DNA of 64,000 bases from Oryza sativa Japonica Group (GCF_034140825.1 NC_089036.1:1197001-1261000); one strand, 5' to 3'. Positions 27,101 through 39,932 are shown, numbered from the stretch's first letter. Numbers and translations are program-made. Notes: a model not told the origin generated them from the letters alone.

Positions 27101-27482
27101 CATCAGTTGAAAAGGCGAAAGATGATGTGGGCCCTTTATGTCATGAGAGATCCATTCTTTACCAGATACACCAAGTAATGATCTATGAAACCTTATGATA
27201 ATAGTTGAGTGGTTTGATTTTCCGTTTTCTTCCCCTGCTCTTACACTTCTTTGATGACAGGCGCCATCTCCAGAAGGCTGAGAAAGTGTTGGATCCAGTG
27301 CCTCTTATTGGTTTCCTTACAGGTACACGCACCTTCTCCACATCTATAAAATTCTTCCCTACATAAATTCAAGGAGGAAACATTTTGTAACATAAGCTCT
27401 GCATGCTCAATTCATTGCAGGCAAACTCGTAGAGCTAGTGGAGGGGGCTCAGACACGATATACATACACATCGGGCTCATAA
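24109..27482 (+). CDS. PEX16: Peroxisome biogenesis protein PEX16 (SSE1)
   Basis: Exons 24109-24177, 24621-24678, 25979-26192, 26309-26622, 26744-27009, 27107-27174, 27261-27322 and 27421-27482 join in frame to 370 residues. The protein starts MEAYKLWVRKNRDLV and ends TRYTYTSGS, as in plant PEX16. Family blocks include GLTWILPERF, SGYKMLLQGGE, FLLGEVVHIFRPLLYVL (membrane segment) and MRDPFFTRYTK. PEX16 is an ER/peroxisomal membrane protein that receives membrane proteins for peroxisome formation. Arabidopsis sse1 mutants lack normal seed oil and protein bodies. Two oddities: intron 5 starts with GC (GACGAG/GCAAGA, 27010-27106), and the GT-AG choice at intron 3 (26193-26308) removes four codons (ALLR) that the family normally has, which are still present in the DNA at 26256-26266. 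See findings. Confidence 0.93.
24228..24246 (+). repeat. Run of about 19 consecutive G in PEX16 intron 1
   Basis: An uninterrupted homopolymer G run. It could form G-quadruplex structure on the sense strand of the first intron, 50 bases after the donor site. Homopolymer length is also error-prone in assemblies. Confidence 0.85.
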
Positions 27483-28260
27483 GGATAATGGACAAGCAGG
27501 CAGATGTCATGTCTGAGAGTTTCCTTAACGATTTGCCATGATTAACCTTTTGTGGTTCATGTGATCTGGTTGATGGGTTTTGTTTTGAGCTTGATCCTAA
27601 TCCTATCTGTACATGCCATTTCCTTAGCAAGATTTGGCATTCCTACCTGATGTCTTGGGGCTGCAAAGCTGTTGCGGCCACTGTAAACTCTCCTCTCTCC
27701 TCTGGTGGCAGCTCAGCTGAGAATCTAACTATACTATAGTATATCGGTGTAATATTAAGAATAGGCACATCATCCCTGCAACGATACCGTGTATTTATTT
27801 ACCAATTACCATGCAGGACATACTGGAACCCAGAACAAGTCCAAGAGAAAATTGCTTGGGTTTTTCATGATTCTGTTGATTCTGTGTTGCAATCTAGTGT
27901 CGATGCTTGTGCTCTGTGCTATGTAATAGTAACATGTTTGTATGATGTCCACTTTGCCCAGCTCGATCGCCATTGATGGCCATTAGGCCATATGGGTTCG
28001 TATTCCGTAGAGAAACGGTATGCATAGCAGATGAAAATGAAAAATGACACGCGTACAAAAACTTGCTTACAAACATCGTAAAATTTGATATGGCCTGCTG
28101 TAACCAAATATTGTTTTTTTATGATTACCCATTAATTAAATCTAACGGTTGAGATTTTGTTTTTTAAGTTTTTTGTAAAGATTTTTTTAAATACGTATAG
28201 CATTTACTCAGAGCAAATATTTCACTTGAAATATTGCTAAGATCCTCTGTTTGAAACACA
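27483..28260. other. PEX16 3' UTR and intergenic region
   Basis: Likely 3' UTR to about 27900, then AT-rich DNA. No further gene is seen. Confidence 0.45.
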
Positions 28261-28372
28261 CTTTCCTTGTTCCAAAATAAATTATCCTATTAATATGAAT
28301 CTACACAGACATACTAAATATACGATGATATGATGATATTCTACATTAAGTTAATTTATTTTGGGACGAAAG
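28261..28372. mobile_element. Short Stowaway-like MITE
   Basis: Imperfect inverted ends CTTGTTCCAAAATAAATTA and TAATTTATTTTGGGACGAAAG, followed by TA. This matches the general Stowaway plan (CTCCCTCCGTCCC ends, TA target), but the outer bases are degraded. Confidence 0.6.
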
Positions 28373-29189
28373 TATTATTACTCTTTCAAATGCAATTCGG
28401 ATCAGGACAAGGAGTAAGGTGGCCCAAATTTGATGGGACCGGCCCATATTGCGATGCACCGCCATAGGCCCAATCTTCTTAAGGCCCAACTTAGGAACCT
28501 AATCCCCCACTTCCTCCATCGCAGGAGAAGCCAGCGAGTACACAACTCCCGCGCCGCCGCCGCCGTCCTCCTCTCTTCCTCTCTTCTCCCCCGCCGCCGC
28601 GCCTCCCGGACCACGCTCCTCTCCGCTCCCTCCCGCGTCGAGGTGACCTCCCTTCCCCTCTCTCCCCCCCCCAATCTCTCGAAGGTGCAGTCCTGCGCTG
28701 AGCTCGGATCGGTAGTGTCTAGGGCTCCGCCCCCGCTTCTAGCGCGATTAGTCCGGGTGTTTTCCGCCCCATTGGCTGGATGTAGAGCTCGGATCTAGAT
28801 TTATGTTTTCTGATTTCGCCGGTAGATTCTTGTGTTCGATTCGGGACCCCTGACGCTCGGTCTCCCTGGCAGGTTGATGCGATTTTTTTAAAAATTTTTT
28901 ACTATATACTTGATTTAGCTCTTTTCACCGATCCATGCCACGATTCGGTGGTATTTTGCCCCTTCGCGTTTCGATATGTGAATGCTTCTCGATTTAGGGT
29001 AAATTTGTTCTGTATGAATTTATACCTTTATGTTTTAGCTTATGAGTTTGGTTTCTGTTCATACACCTTTTCTATTTTCAAGTTAAGGCCAATTATATTT
29101 TTGTATCATTTTCTTGATTATAACTGTTGCCCAATTTATAGAATCAGCAGAGCTTGTAGCCATCTGAAGGAAAAGACCAAGCAGCAGCC

Positions 29190-32100
29190 ATGGCATCTCG
29201 TTTCTGGGGACAGGTAATCGCCTTTCCGTTTGTACTGGCAGTGATTCTTCTTTGTATCAATATTGCAGTAACAGATATGAACCCTTTTATCATTGGTTAC
29301 AATAATTTAATACTCTTGCATGGATCTACTCAACTTCAGGGAGACAGCGACTCTGAGGAGGAGGAGCAGGAGATTGAGTCAGAAGCAGGAAGTGAAAGTG
29401 AAGATGAAGGCGGTGATGCCGGGGGCCGTTCTGGCAACCAGAACCGCTATTTGAGGACTACTAATGCGAGTGACAGTGACGAGTCCGATTCTGGTCAGCG
29501 TGTGGTTCGCTCTTTGAAGGATAAGCGCAATGAAGAGTTGAAAATTACCGTTGATCAGATGCGCAATGCAATGAAGATCAATGACTGGGTGAACTTACAA
29601 GAGAGTTTCGAGAAGCTCAACAAGCAGCTTGAGAAGGTGGTTCGTGTCAATGAATCCTCCACAGTTCCAAATATGTATATCAAGGCTCTTGTATTACTGG
29701 AGGACTTCCTTGCTGAAGCACTTGCAAATAAAGAGGCCAAGAAGAAGATGAGCAGCAGCAATGCAAAGGCACTCAATGCAATGAAACAAAAACTAAAGAA
29801 GAACAACAAGCAGTATGAGAATCTGATCCAGGAATGCAGAGAGCATCCAGAGCGTTTTGAGGATGATGATGTGGAAGACAAGGATGATGATGATGAGACA
29901 GAGGATGAGGATAGTGATGCAGAGGAGGATCCTGAAAAGATAGCAATGTCTGAATCAGATGAAGGAGATGATGATGAGGAGGATGACCAGGATGGTGGAG
30001 ACTGGGTAAGGCATACGAATAAGAAAGATAAGCTTATGGACAAGCAGTTTCTGAAAGACCCCAGTGAAATTACATGGGATATTGTTGATAAAAAGCTCAA
30101 AGAGATTGTGGCATCAAGGGGTAAAAAGGGCACGGGGAGGGTTGAGCGTGTTGAGCAGCTAACCTTTTTAACCCGTGTGGCAAAAACACCTGCTCAGAAG
30201 CTTGAAATTCTCTTTCATGTGATTTCTGCCCAATTTGATGTGAACCCTAGCTTACTTGGTCACATGCCAGTCAACATGTGGAAGAAGTGTGTTAATAACA
30301 TGCTTCTTGTGCTTGATATACTGCAACAGTATCCTAATATTGTAGTAGACACCTCAGTGGAGCCTGATGAGAAGGAAACTCAGAAGGGTGCTGACTATGA
30401 TGGAAAAATCCATGTGACGGGTGACCTGGTTGCGTTCCTAGAGAGACTTGATTCTGAATTTTTTAAGAGTTTGCAGTGCACTGATCCATATACGAAAGAT
30501 TATGTTCAGAGGCTCAGGGATGAACCTTTGTTTCTGGTTGTTGCACAGAATGTCCAAGATTACCTGGAACATGTTGGTAACTTTAAGGCTGAAGCTAAGG
30601 TTGCACTGCGTCGTGTTGAATTGGTATACTACAAACCTCAAGAAGTATACGATTCAATGAGAAAGCTGGCAGAGCAGGATGAAGATAGTAGGGAGGATGA
30701 AGACGCAGAGGCTGATGAGGAGCGTCAAGTATCTGATAACAATAGGGGCCCTCCGCCGTTTGTTGTGATCCCTGAGGTCGTGCCTAGGAAGCCTACTTTC
30801 CCAGAGAGTGGCAGAGCTTTGATGGATGCATTGATGTCTGTGATTTACAAGTATGGAGATGAAAGGACCAAAGCCCGGGCAATGCTGTGTGACATTTATC
30901 ACCATGCTATCTCTGATGAATTTTCTGTTGCTCGTGACTTGCTTTTAATGAGCCATTTGCAAGATGGGGTTCAACTCATGGACATATCGTCACAGATATT
31001 GTTCAACAGAGTCATGGCCCAGCTGGGGCTGTGTGCTTTTAGGGCTGGTTTGATAATCGAAGCGCATGGTTGCTTGTCTGAGTTATATTCAACTGGGAGA
31101 GTGAAGGAGTTGCTTGCACAAGGTGTCCAACAAAGCCGATACCATGAGAAAACTCCTGAACAGGTTTACTTCTGAACTCCCTGCAATATGCACTGCTTTT
31201 TTCCCATGTAAATTTACCTGCACACATGTCAATTCTCCTCACAAAACTATTGTTTTGTTGGAAAGAGGTCAATGTGAATTACATCTGGCACTGCAATTAC
31301 TAATCAGTTGACTGTATTCTAACATAGTTATGTTCTTGCATTTCCTACATCTTTTGATTTATTATTGTTATTATCATATTTGTTTTTTTTAAGGATAGCC
31401 ACATACTGATTTTAGCATTAAATGCTTTGATTGCTCTATCACTTATAAAGTTATAATGTTAGTGTCTCCATCATTATCTGCCTTTTTATTTTGTTTATCT
31501 AGACCTAGAAATTTCATTACATATGCTGAGGCTCATCGCAGAGCTGATCTTATTCTACTAGGAATAATACTTCAACAGTAATCTAAAGAGGTACCACACA
31601 TCTTCTGTACTTTTTTTTATCATAAGTGCTAATATTGTAATTGCTCTAATTCCTGCAGGAAAGGCTTGAGAGAAGAAGGCAGATGCCTTACCATATGCAT
31701 ATAAACCTTGAACTTTTGGAAGCCACACACTTGATTTGCGCCATGCTGATTGAGGTCCCCAATATGGCAGCCAGTACTTACGATAAGAGGAAGTTTATGA
31801 ACAGAACATTCCGCAGGCTTCTTGAAATCAGTGAGAGGCAAACTTTTGTCGGGCCACCAGAAAATGTGAGGGACCATGTAATGGCTGCGACAAGGGCCCT
31901 CAGCAAGGGTGACCACCAGAAGGCTTTCGATGTCATTAATTCGCTGGAGATCTGGAAGCTTTTGAGGAACAAGGAGCATGTTCTTGAGATGCTGAAACTC
32001 AAGATCAAAGAAGAAGCTCTTAGAACCTATCTCTTTTCATACTCTTCTTGTTACCAGTCCCTGAGCCTTGACCAGCTCACGACAATGTTTGACCTTAGTG

Positions 32101-32612
32101 AGCAACAAGCGCACAGCATTGTTAGCAAGATGATGATGCATGAGGAGCTTCATGCCAGCTGGGATCAACCTACCAAGTGCATCATTTTCCACAACGTTGA
32201 TCAAACTAGACTTCAGGGACTACTCTTCCAGATGGCTGATAAGCTCTCAGTCCTTGTGGAGAGCAATGAGAGGGCATACGAGGCTAAAACTGGTGGTACC
32301 TTTGAGGGAGCACCACCCAGGCGTAGGGGTGATGCTCAGGACTCATCCAACTTGGGCAAGTGGCAGGAGAACTTCGTATCATCACAAGGGCGGCAAGGCG
32401 GCGGGAGGTCCGGATACTCTGGCAGAGGTGGAGGCTCTGGAAGAGGTGGTGGTGGCTACCAGAGGGACAGGGGCAGTCAGGGTTCTCGTGGAGGCTATGG
32501 TGGTGGTTCACGCTTCCAGGATGGTGGAAGATCTCGCACTGGTTCGATGGCGAAGGGAGGAGGTGATGGCGGTGCACGCATGGTGAGCCTGAACAGGGCT
32601 GGTAGAGGTTAG
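29190..32612 (+). CDS. TIF3C1: Eukaryotic translation initiation factor 3 subunit C (eIF3c)
   Basis: Three coding exons (29190-29213, 29340-31163, 31659-32612) give 933 residues. The start [17 protein letters not shown] is diagnostic for plant eIF3c. An acidic Asp/Glu region lies near residues 190-250. The eIF3c N-terminal domain covers the centre. A PCI domain is near residues 690-860 ([33 protein letters not shown]). The tail has Gly/Arg-rich RGGG repeats. eIF3c is a core subunit of the complex that binds the 40S ribosome and recruits eIF1, eIF5 and mRNA in the cytosol. A 5' UTR exon is likely near 28540-28640, with its donor at CGTCGAG/GTGACC. Intron 1 (29214-29339) is 126 nt, has no in-frame stop and is a multiple of three, so its retention would keep the frame. 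Confidence 0.96.
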
Positions 32613-33660
32613 AGAACTAGTTCTCCAGGATAGTATTCAGCGCAAAGTTTTGCAAGTTCTGAAGCACCAATCAAGTTTCTGGCATTTTGGAAGTCGCATC
32701 TGTTCTAAACCTGGTCTTGTTTCTTAATTTCGTTGCAGCTTACAGTTTAAAACATTAAATTTGTCGAACACTTGGACAAAGAGCTCTCTGGTTTGTACCA
32801 TGGGAGTGAGGATTATGTATTCGCTCCTATATTGGTTATCATGCTGGCACTATTTTCTGCTGTTATTGTACTGCTTTATGCTAAATTTACCTTGTTTATC
32901 TATGCGCATGTGTGATTCATTAATCTGTTGGAAATTACGTGTTGATCGGAACCGATGTAATGTTGAAAAATTATGATTGCGTTTGTTAAAATGCAATGAG
33001 CGATGGATCCTTTTGGTATTAAGTTGTTGAAGATAAACCTGAAGACGATCCATGGCTGAACGCCTGAACCAATATTGTGATTTCCGGAAGGAGTATCAAG
33101 GTTGTGTTATTTGGAACACTAACCCAATTTTACTCTCATGTACTGTTGTTTTTGCCTAATAGTTACATCACTTGATGCGTTGATGTTTAACTTTGGCCAT
33201 TTATCCAAACAATATTTACAAGGAAAAAAGAATTCTCGTTGCATTGTACTTAGAATCTGAGATGCTGCTCCTGTATTGCTGTCTGTAATTGCATACATTT
33301 TCTGGCAGAAATTTCACCTCTGGTGATCGATGACAAGAATGCCCGTCATTGTGTATGTGCTCAAGATGTTGGTTTCCCTGTGTATCAGCTTCATGGCATT
33401 TGAGTTAGCTCAGATACTATGCTTTTGGAGGGTAGAGATGTGAATTATGAATATATGAGATTGTCTGAAATGTAAAATTATGAATTTATGAGATTGTCAG
33501 AAATGTTGGTGTGTGTCTCATGTTATCAAATCAGATAGTGAATGAGTGATTGCATCTCTAATCTTCCATTCTACTCTATACCATTGTAGTGGCAGTGTAC
33601 ATACAATACTAGTATGACTTCTGAAAAAAAAAAAAGAAGCATAGCACACAAGGCAAGCTG
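32613..33660. other. Convergent intergenic region
   Basis: This holds the eIF3c 3' UTR and the 3' UTR of the minus-strand gene that follows. A short near-duplicate of GTAAAATTATGAATTTATG-like sequence lies near 33440-33500. No other gene is seen. Confidence 0.45.
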
Positions 33661-33663
33661 ATA

Positions 33664-36600
33664 TCACAACCTTGCCATAGTTCTGTTCAGGTTTAGTTCA
33701 TCGCTTCCTACATTATCGAGAGATTTATGACGGGTAGCTTGTGAGCTTATGTAGGAGAGGGACTGCAACCAAGAGACAAGTACCGGCTTCCGTGTGACAT
33801 CATCAGATTCTGCAACATGAGCATGCATGTCGTCAAGGAGCACATCCTGACCTTCCTTCGGTAGCAGACTGACGAATTCCGCCAGCTCCTTCAGCAGATA
33901 AGGGAATGACTGCAGAGAGGGCAAAAGAGGGTGTTAGTAGTGCATGGTATCTGCAACTTCAAAGGCTTATGCACTCTCAAGACTCAAGAGATGAAAAACA
34001 TTGGAATTGAATGATAGCCTCAATAAAGCCGGTTGAAACATAGCTACCGAGTATGGAACACAGTGGTTCGCGAGTCATTCAATCACCAAAGATACAGATT
34101 TTCCTAGCTAGTGAAGTTTGTAATGTGACAAATAAATTTGTTTGTGATTCCATGATTCTGCAGTAAAATTATCGTCCTAGAAACTAAGTACCATCCTGAA
34201 TACAACCATGGAACAACACATGAATATTCCAGAAAATAAATACTACTCTACACATGAACAAAATATTGGTCAAGAGAGAGATCTTACCTGAATATCCACG
34301 AGGAAGATGAGCCGCAGCAACAGGTCTAATATTTTCTTACAAGGTTCTGTGCTACCTTCCCATGACCTCCACAAGGATTTGTCCTCTACCATTGAGGTAT
34401 GGCAAAGATCTTTAGCCTTGACAACAAGGTTATGGATACAGAAAAGAGTGGCTGGACTCCCAGCAGGAAGATGTCGGGCGAGTGCTGCAACTCCTGATGC
34501 TAATCCTTCAAAGGGAGTTACCCCAGGATAGGCCTATTAAGTTAAAAGAAAATAGCCAACTAAATTAGTCTTCCAGATAGAAATCAAATATGGGAATAGT
34601 AGCCAATGAGTTACCTCCAAAGTTCTCTTGATATAGTAAAAAGCAAGTTGTTCTTTCAAAGCCATTCGATCATCCGGATCAGTATCATTGCCGGATGACA
34701 AGAAAGATACCACCACTGAGTGTGAGGCACGTGTTACTTTCTCATTTGAATGCTGTATGTATCTGACAATTTTATGATAAGGACACTTTTTCTTAATATC
34801 GAAAATCTAGATAGCCAAGAACAAATTAAATATCAAGACAAAAAATAACAAACTGCAGTTTGAAAGGATACAAGAACATGATCGAAGCTAACTTGTCCTG
34901 AATCATGTGGGCTGGAATGAGGCTAATGCAAGTTGGTATAACCCGCAGATAAAACAATATGCGTGATGTCTGAACCACATCTCCGTGCCAGATATATCTT
35001 GTTCCATCCAAGGTTAATAAATCTACAATATGCCAAAAAAAGGACCTTAATGAACAGTATCAGAATCAGAACGGTAAAATGAGACAAATGGGAATTAAAA
35101 AATCAACCTGGTTTACTTGTCAATTCAGCATAAGAAGGAATTGACTCAATGAACAAAGCAGCAACTGCCGCATTTTCCTGATTGACAAGAACAGCACGCC
35201 GGACTGCCTCAGTGTACTCAGGAAGGCGCAAGCGTCGCAGATGTTCCAAACAAGAGAAGGACACCAAGATCTTAACAGCAACATCTGGTTGGAATCCCTC
35301 TGAGGACTTAGCATTCAACCTGTGCTTAGTGACCTCGGCTGAAAAGACTACAACCATAAGGAATGCAGCCTCGGCGATCTTCTCAATATCTGTGATCAAA
35401 TCATCCTGCTTCCCCTGATGCAAAATTACTGCTGCACGAAGATGACAATACAGCACTTGTGCATATTCCCATACACACGTTTCAACAGAAGTTTTAGCCT
35501 TATCACTGGCAAATGAATACTGATTACAGAGAATTCCAGCAACAGGTCCAGCCTCCTTGAAAAGCACACTATCCAGATGTTGCTTCACCCGATTCTTGAC
35601 AATTTCAGGTGAATTCCCATCTGGACATTGCACAGACATCTTGAGCAAATCTGGCAGAGGAAGAAGCTCCTCCAGTAGCGCCATACAGACACAACGCAAC
35701 ACTGACTCATGAGGAGTGACCTGCCCACACTGCGTCAAGCCCAATGCAACACATTGAAGAAGTAAACGCCTATCATCGACGTGTTTCCCTTCTAAAACTG
35801 CCTTCTCAGCTGCAAATCGGATAGTCCGCTCAGGCGCCTCCTTCAACCGTGGATCAAAATCCAGCCGGTATCTCGCTGAAGCAACCCTCAATGCCCTCAG
35901 GGCACCACAAGCTACCATCACCACCGGAGACATAACATAGCCCTGGCTCTGACACGACTCCGGTGAAATCATCTCGAATAGAACCTGAACTTTGCGCATC
36001 TTCCTCGACTCAATGAAGCCCAGCAACAACCACTCCACCAGCTTAAGCATCCTAACACCAACAGACAGGCTCCCGATCCTCCCGCAAATCGTAAGCAAGG
36101 ATCCAATAATTCTTCTAAACTGCAGCTCATCAGCAGATGCCAACACGCAACCAATACCAGCAAGAGCCAGGTGATCAAGATCATGGCAGCTCTCGCTCCC
36201 CTTCTCCATGTCATCAAGAATGCGAGCTACAGCCACAACAGGATCGCTATCATGGCCATCGCCGGACTCGCCGCCGCCGCCGCCGAGATTCTCTGCTGCT
36301 GTGCTCCCCGAATTGGCATGGCTGGAGAGGCTCTTAGCACTCCTAGAGGAGGCGAGTGCGCCGAGGAGGAGGAGGCGAGGTGAGACGGGGAGAGAGGCGG
36401 GGAGAGACGGCGGGAGGAGGTGCGGGCTGGTGGCGAGCAGCGGCGAGACGAGGCGCGGGTGGAGCGGGAGCAGCGGGAGGAGGAGCGCGACGTGGGCGGA
36501 GGAGAGGCGGAGCGAGCGGCGGTGGAGGTGGAGGGTCTCCAGGGCGGCGAGGGCGTCGGCGGCGGCGGGGGAGGTGGGGTTGCGGAGGTGCGACCACGCG

Positions 36601-36710
36601 GAGAGGATGGTGGTCGGGGCGGGGGGTCGAGGCGGCGACGGTGGCGCGAAGGTGCCGGACTCGAGGAGGTCGGCGAGGGCCACGGCGGCGGCCGGCGGCG
36701 GCGTCGCCAT
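33664..36710 (-). CDS. Conserved plant protein of unknown function, probably helical-repeat (ARM-like)
   Basis: Five exons (36710-35108, 35022-34872, 34762-34615, 34533-34288, 33909-33664) join in frame to 797 residues. The N-terminus is rich in Ala, Pro and Leu with no clear signal peptide. The remainder is long leucine-rich amphipathic helices (for example LLLQCVALGLTQCG, LHLHRRSLRLSSAHVALLL), suggesting an ARM/HEAT-like solenoid. I recall similar single-copy plant proteins annotated only as unknown or ARM-repeat superfamily, but no function can be assigned. Intron 2 (34871-34763) has U12-type signals: donor GTATCCTTT and a branch-like TCCTTATC shortly before the acceptor. The exon frame works only with this intron. 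The initiator at 36710 is preferred. An open frame continues upstream to 36941 through a tandem repeat that looks like 5' UTR. Confidence 0.85.
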
Positions 36711-36832
36711 GGCTGGGCTTGGAATTGGATTGGAGTTTTGGGGATTAATTGAGAGGAGTTGAGACTGACACGACGACGACGGCGACGCTGAGAGTTCAGG
36801 CTCGCGACGACAAATTCGAACCGAATTCTGCT

Positions 36833-36940
36833 CGGTTTGTGAATAGTTTTGAATTTTGACCACCAATCTAATCGGCTTGTGAATGATTTTGTATTTTGAC
36901 CACCAGTCTGCACGATTTGTGAATAATTTTGAATTATGCA
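36833..36940. repeat. 40-bp tandem repeat, about 2.7 copies, just upstream of the unknown gene
   Basis: Copies begin at 36833, 36873 and 36913 with CGGTTTGTGAATAGTTTTG, CGGCTTGTGAATGATTTTG and CGATTTGTGAATAATTTTG. The first two end in TTTGACCACCA plus ten bases. The array lies 120-230 bases before the start codon of the minus-strand gene, so it is promoter or 5' UTR. Confidence 0.85.
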
Positions 36941-37456
36941 CTATTTTATTTTATTTCGAGGGAATGGACAGTAGCTCTGCCTTTCATATACGTACTACTT
37001 AATAGGTTTACATAAAAAGGAGAAAACGGTATGCAATTAGCAATCCTGCACTGTTCTACGAGACAATCTACCCAGGTATTCCGTAGTTAATTTTCTCTTA
37101 TTCTGAATACAAGGTGCAGTCTGGAAGAATTCTTGTAGATTGTGTTTTAGCTAGCAGTTTATGAAGTAATTTGCTGAATAAGAGTCGAATCGAATATGAA
37201 ATTTCATGATACTTAGCAGGGATGCTAAAAATTTATTGATTAGGCGGGCTGCAGAAGCGCAAATACACGAAATATAGATACAATTCAAGTTCACACTTTT
37301 TTTTTCCCTTTGAATAACAATTCAAGTTCACACGATCCCAACAACTTCATCCTTCAGCACAAGAAGTTTCAGTTCAGAGAAAAATGATTGCACAAGAAGC
37401 TCCCAGGGACAGTAGAAAAGCCCCCATTATTGTTCGTGCTAAAGACTCATAATTCA
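36941..37456. other. Spacer between two minus-strand genes
   Basis: No coding exon is seen. The part nearest 37456 is the likely 3' UTR of the aldo-keto reductase gene. Confidence 0.45.
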
Positions 37457-39932
37457 TCAAGCAAACAGGTCGATTCCCCAGAACTTGGCAGGCTGGTTGG
37501 TGCGGTACTTCCGGTCGATGGATCTCATCTTCTCCATGTCCTCGTCGGAGATGGCGAAATCGAAGACCGCAAAGTTCTCCTGCAATCTCTCCTCCTTGGA
37601 TGTCTTGGGGATCACCACTGTGTTCCTCTGAAGCCCCCACCGGAGCACCAGCTGCGCCGGTGTCTTGCCATATTTCTCAGCCAGAGACTGCACCGGCATA
37701 GAAGTAAGCTGAGAAATTACTACCAGGTTTTCACAATGTGACACTGAAATGTGATGCTATGCAAAAACAGTGGTGATGGTTTGGAATGTCATATCATACA
37801 ACCTTGATGACAGGGTCGTCGAGGCATGAGACGGACCCAAACCACTCAGTATTGGCAGTGGAGCCACCCAGAGGGGTATGGGCAGTGACTAAGATCCCAT
37901 GCTTCTGGCAGAACTTGACAAGACAGTCGCGCTGGAAGTAGGGATGTGTCTCGATTTGATTCACTGCGGGCTTTATCTTAGCATAAGCCAAACAATCTCT
38001 GGTAAGGAATATGTCATAGTTGCTGCATGAACAACAACTCACTGGTTAGATTCAAGAAGTTGACTTCCTCTGTCATGACAGATGAGCAAACAGCAGTATG
38101 AAAATTGCAAGATCTACGATTTCTCCCAAAATTTTTTTTGCAAGATCTACAGCTACCTTTTGGTTCTTCTGTATGTCGACAGCTCAAGTGATTGAAATTA
38201 TCTCATAGACCTAGGAGCTAGTATCCATAGTGGTTACTAAAAAGAATGACATTACTATCGGACAAGAAAACCTGGATTATCAAGATGGTGATAATAACAA
38301 CGTACAAGGAATAACCAAATATTGTAAGGATGCTTCCAGAGATTAAAGAAACTAATCTATGATTATAGCTAGAGAACAATTGGTAATATTGATTTACTTC
38401 ACCTAATCCCAATGCTGCGAACCAGTCCCATGGAAACAAGATCCTCCATAGCGTGCCATGTTGTCTCCAATGAGATAGTGGTATCAATGTCTAGCACACC
38501 ATCATCACCAAGAGCACTAGCAGTCGTACCAACTCCTGTAAATGACAGAAATGTTCATATTGTCAGTAATCCAATGAAAATGAATCAATGTTCTTCCACT
38601 ATACTAGATAAAACAAGAACAGAGTCTATACCAGTATGACGGGTAGCTACTGGGAAGTGGATAAGGTAGAGATCTAGATAATCTAGCCGCAACTTTTTCA
38701 AGCTATCCTTACATGCTTCAACCACATGCCCATGATCTGAGTTCCACAACTACAACCAAAAAAAAGATACAGAACCTTCAATCAAATAACATATAAATGT
38801 GGAGAAAAGAATAGCGCACTAGATGAAACAAGGGCTAATTAATTGCCTGATAGTACACTTGCTAAGTGAAAATCAGGTGTAAAACAACATGATAGTAGTT
38901 TTGTAGTTTCATTCAGAACGACATCAGGGGGTAGCTCCCATAGTCCCAAGTACAACAGATGTGTGCAATAACAATTCCAAAGAAAGGTAAAGAAAATGCA
39001 ATACATCATGAGAAAAAAAAAGGAATTCCATAATGTAACACTCATATTTAGGCTAATCATGCCAACCACCTGTACGAGTCGGGGGAATTGGGTTCATAAC
39101 ATTGTACTATACCCCTTTTCTAATGAGGCAGTAGAAACTAACCAGTAGGTGAATATATATATATATTTTTCAGCAGTAAGAAAAAAGTAGTATATTCATG
39201 GTTTGAAAGGAAGACAATTGTATTGTCCAATCTTAATAACCTTGGTTGTGATGAAAAGATCCTCCCTCTTGACAAGTCCAGTTTGGAATGCCTCTGCAAG
39301 TGCATCCCCAACTTCAGCCTCGTTTTGGTAATCAGCTGCAGGACCAGCAAGCAAGCACAGTTAGCAAATCACCTAAACTAGGCAAAATTTCCCAAAAGAC
39401 TTGGAACCATGATTCATAATCCCTATCAATTACTCCAGAATATATGATTGAACCCCCAAAAAAAGAAAAGGAAAAGGATTCATAAATCCGCTACCTATTC
39501 AAGACAAACTTCATAGAGTACTCGCTAGAATGAACATGATATGTTTACATCTCCAAACAACACGAGGCCAAAACGATTGCCAATTTTAACTTCCACAGTG
39601 ACGCACAAGCACACAAGCAAATTATTGCAGATTGGCAATTCTGGAACCGACCAACTCGTAGTCGTAGCAACTCCGGCTCGGCTCGATCGGAGCAACAGGC
39701 GGGAGGAGGAGAAGGGAAGTGAAGGGAAGCTATGGAGGTCGCTAGGTTGGGGGTGGTGTTGTTCAATACCGGCGCAGTCGAAGTGGCGGTAGCCGATGCG
39801 GAGTGCGGAGTGGATGAGGTCGCGGATGGCGGGGGAGTCCATCCGCCACACGCCCAACCCCACCGACGGCATCGTGTGGCCGCTGCTCAGCGCCAGCGCC
39901 GCCGGCACTCCGCTCCCCTGCGCCGCCGCCAT
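37457..39932 (-). CDS. Aldo-keto reductase, mannose/sorbitol-6-phosphate reductase type
   Basis: Six exons (39932-39770, 39335-39241, 38749-38632, 38535-38403, 38022-37803, 37687-37457) give 319 residues. The AKR catalytic tetrad is visible: Asp52 and Tyr57 (FDCAADYQNE), Lys86 (FITTKLW) and His117 (YLIHFP). The NADPH-site block [15 protein letters not shown] is near the C-terminus, which ends KFWGIDLFA. The family name comes from celery mannose-6-phosphate reductase and apple sorbitol-6-phosphate dehydrogenase, which reduce hexose 6-phosphates with NADPH in the cytosol to make sugar alcohols. Rice is not a major mannitol or sorbitol producer, so the physiological substrate is uncertain. A role in aldehyde or sugar-phosphate detoxification is possible. 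All introns appear to be GT-AG. Confidence 0.92.

Noticed and set aside
30438-30905. Antisense open frames within eIF3c
   Set aside because: Shadows of a conserved coding exon, with no independent evidence.
29190-31175. Single 661-codon frame covering the start of eIF3c
   Set aside because: It runs through intron 1. The conserved N-terminus [17 protein letters not shown] shows the intron is normally removed.
36711-36941. N-terminal extension of the unknown gene from an ATG at 36941
   Set aside because: The extension is coded by a 40-bp tandem repeat whose period is not a multiple of three. The ATG at 36710 starts the Ala/Pro-rich region typical of a normal N-terminus.
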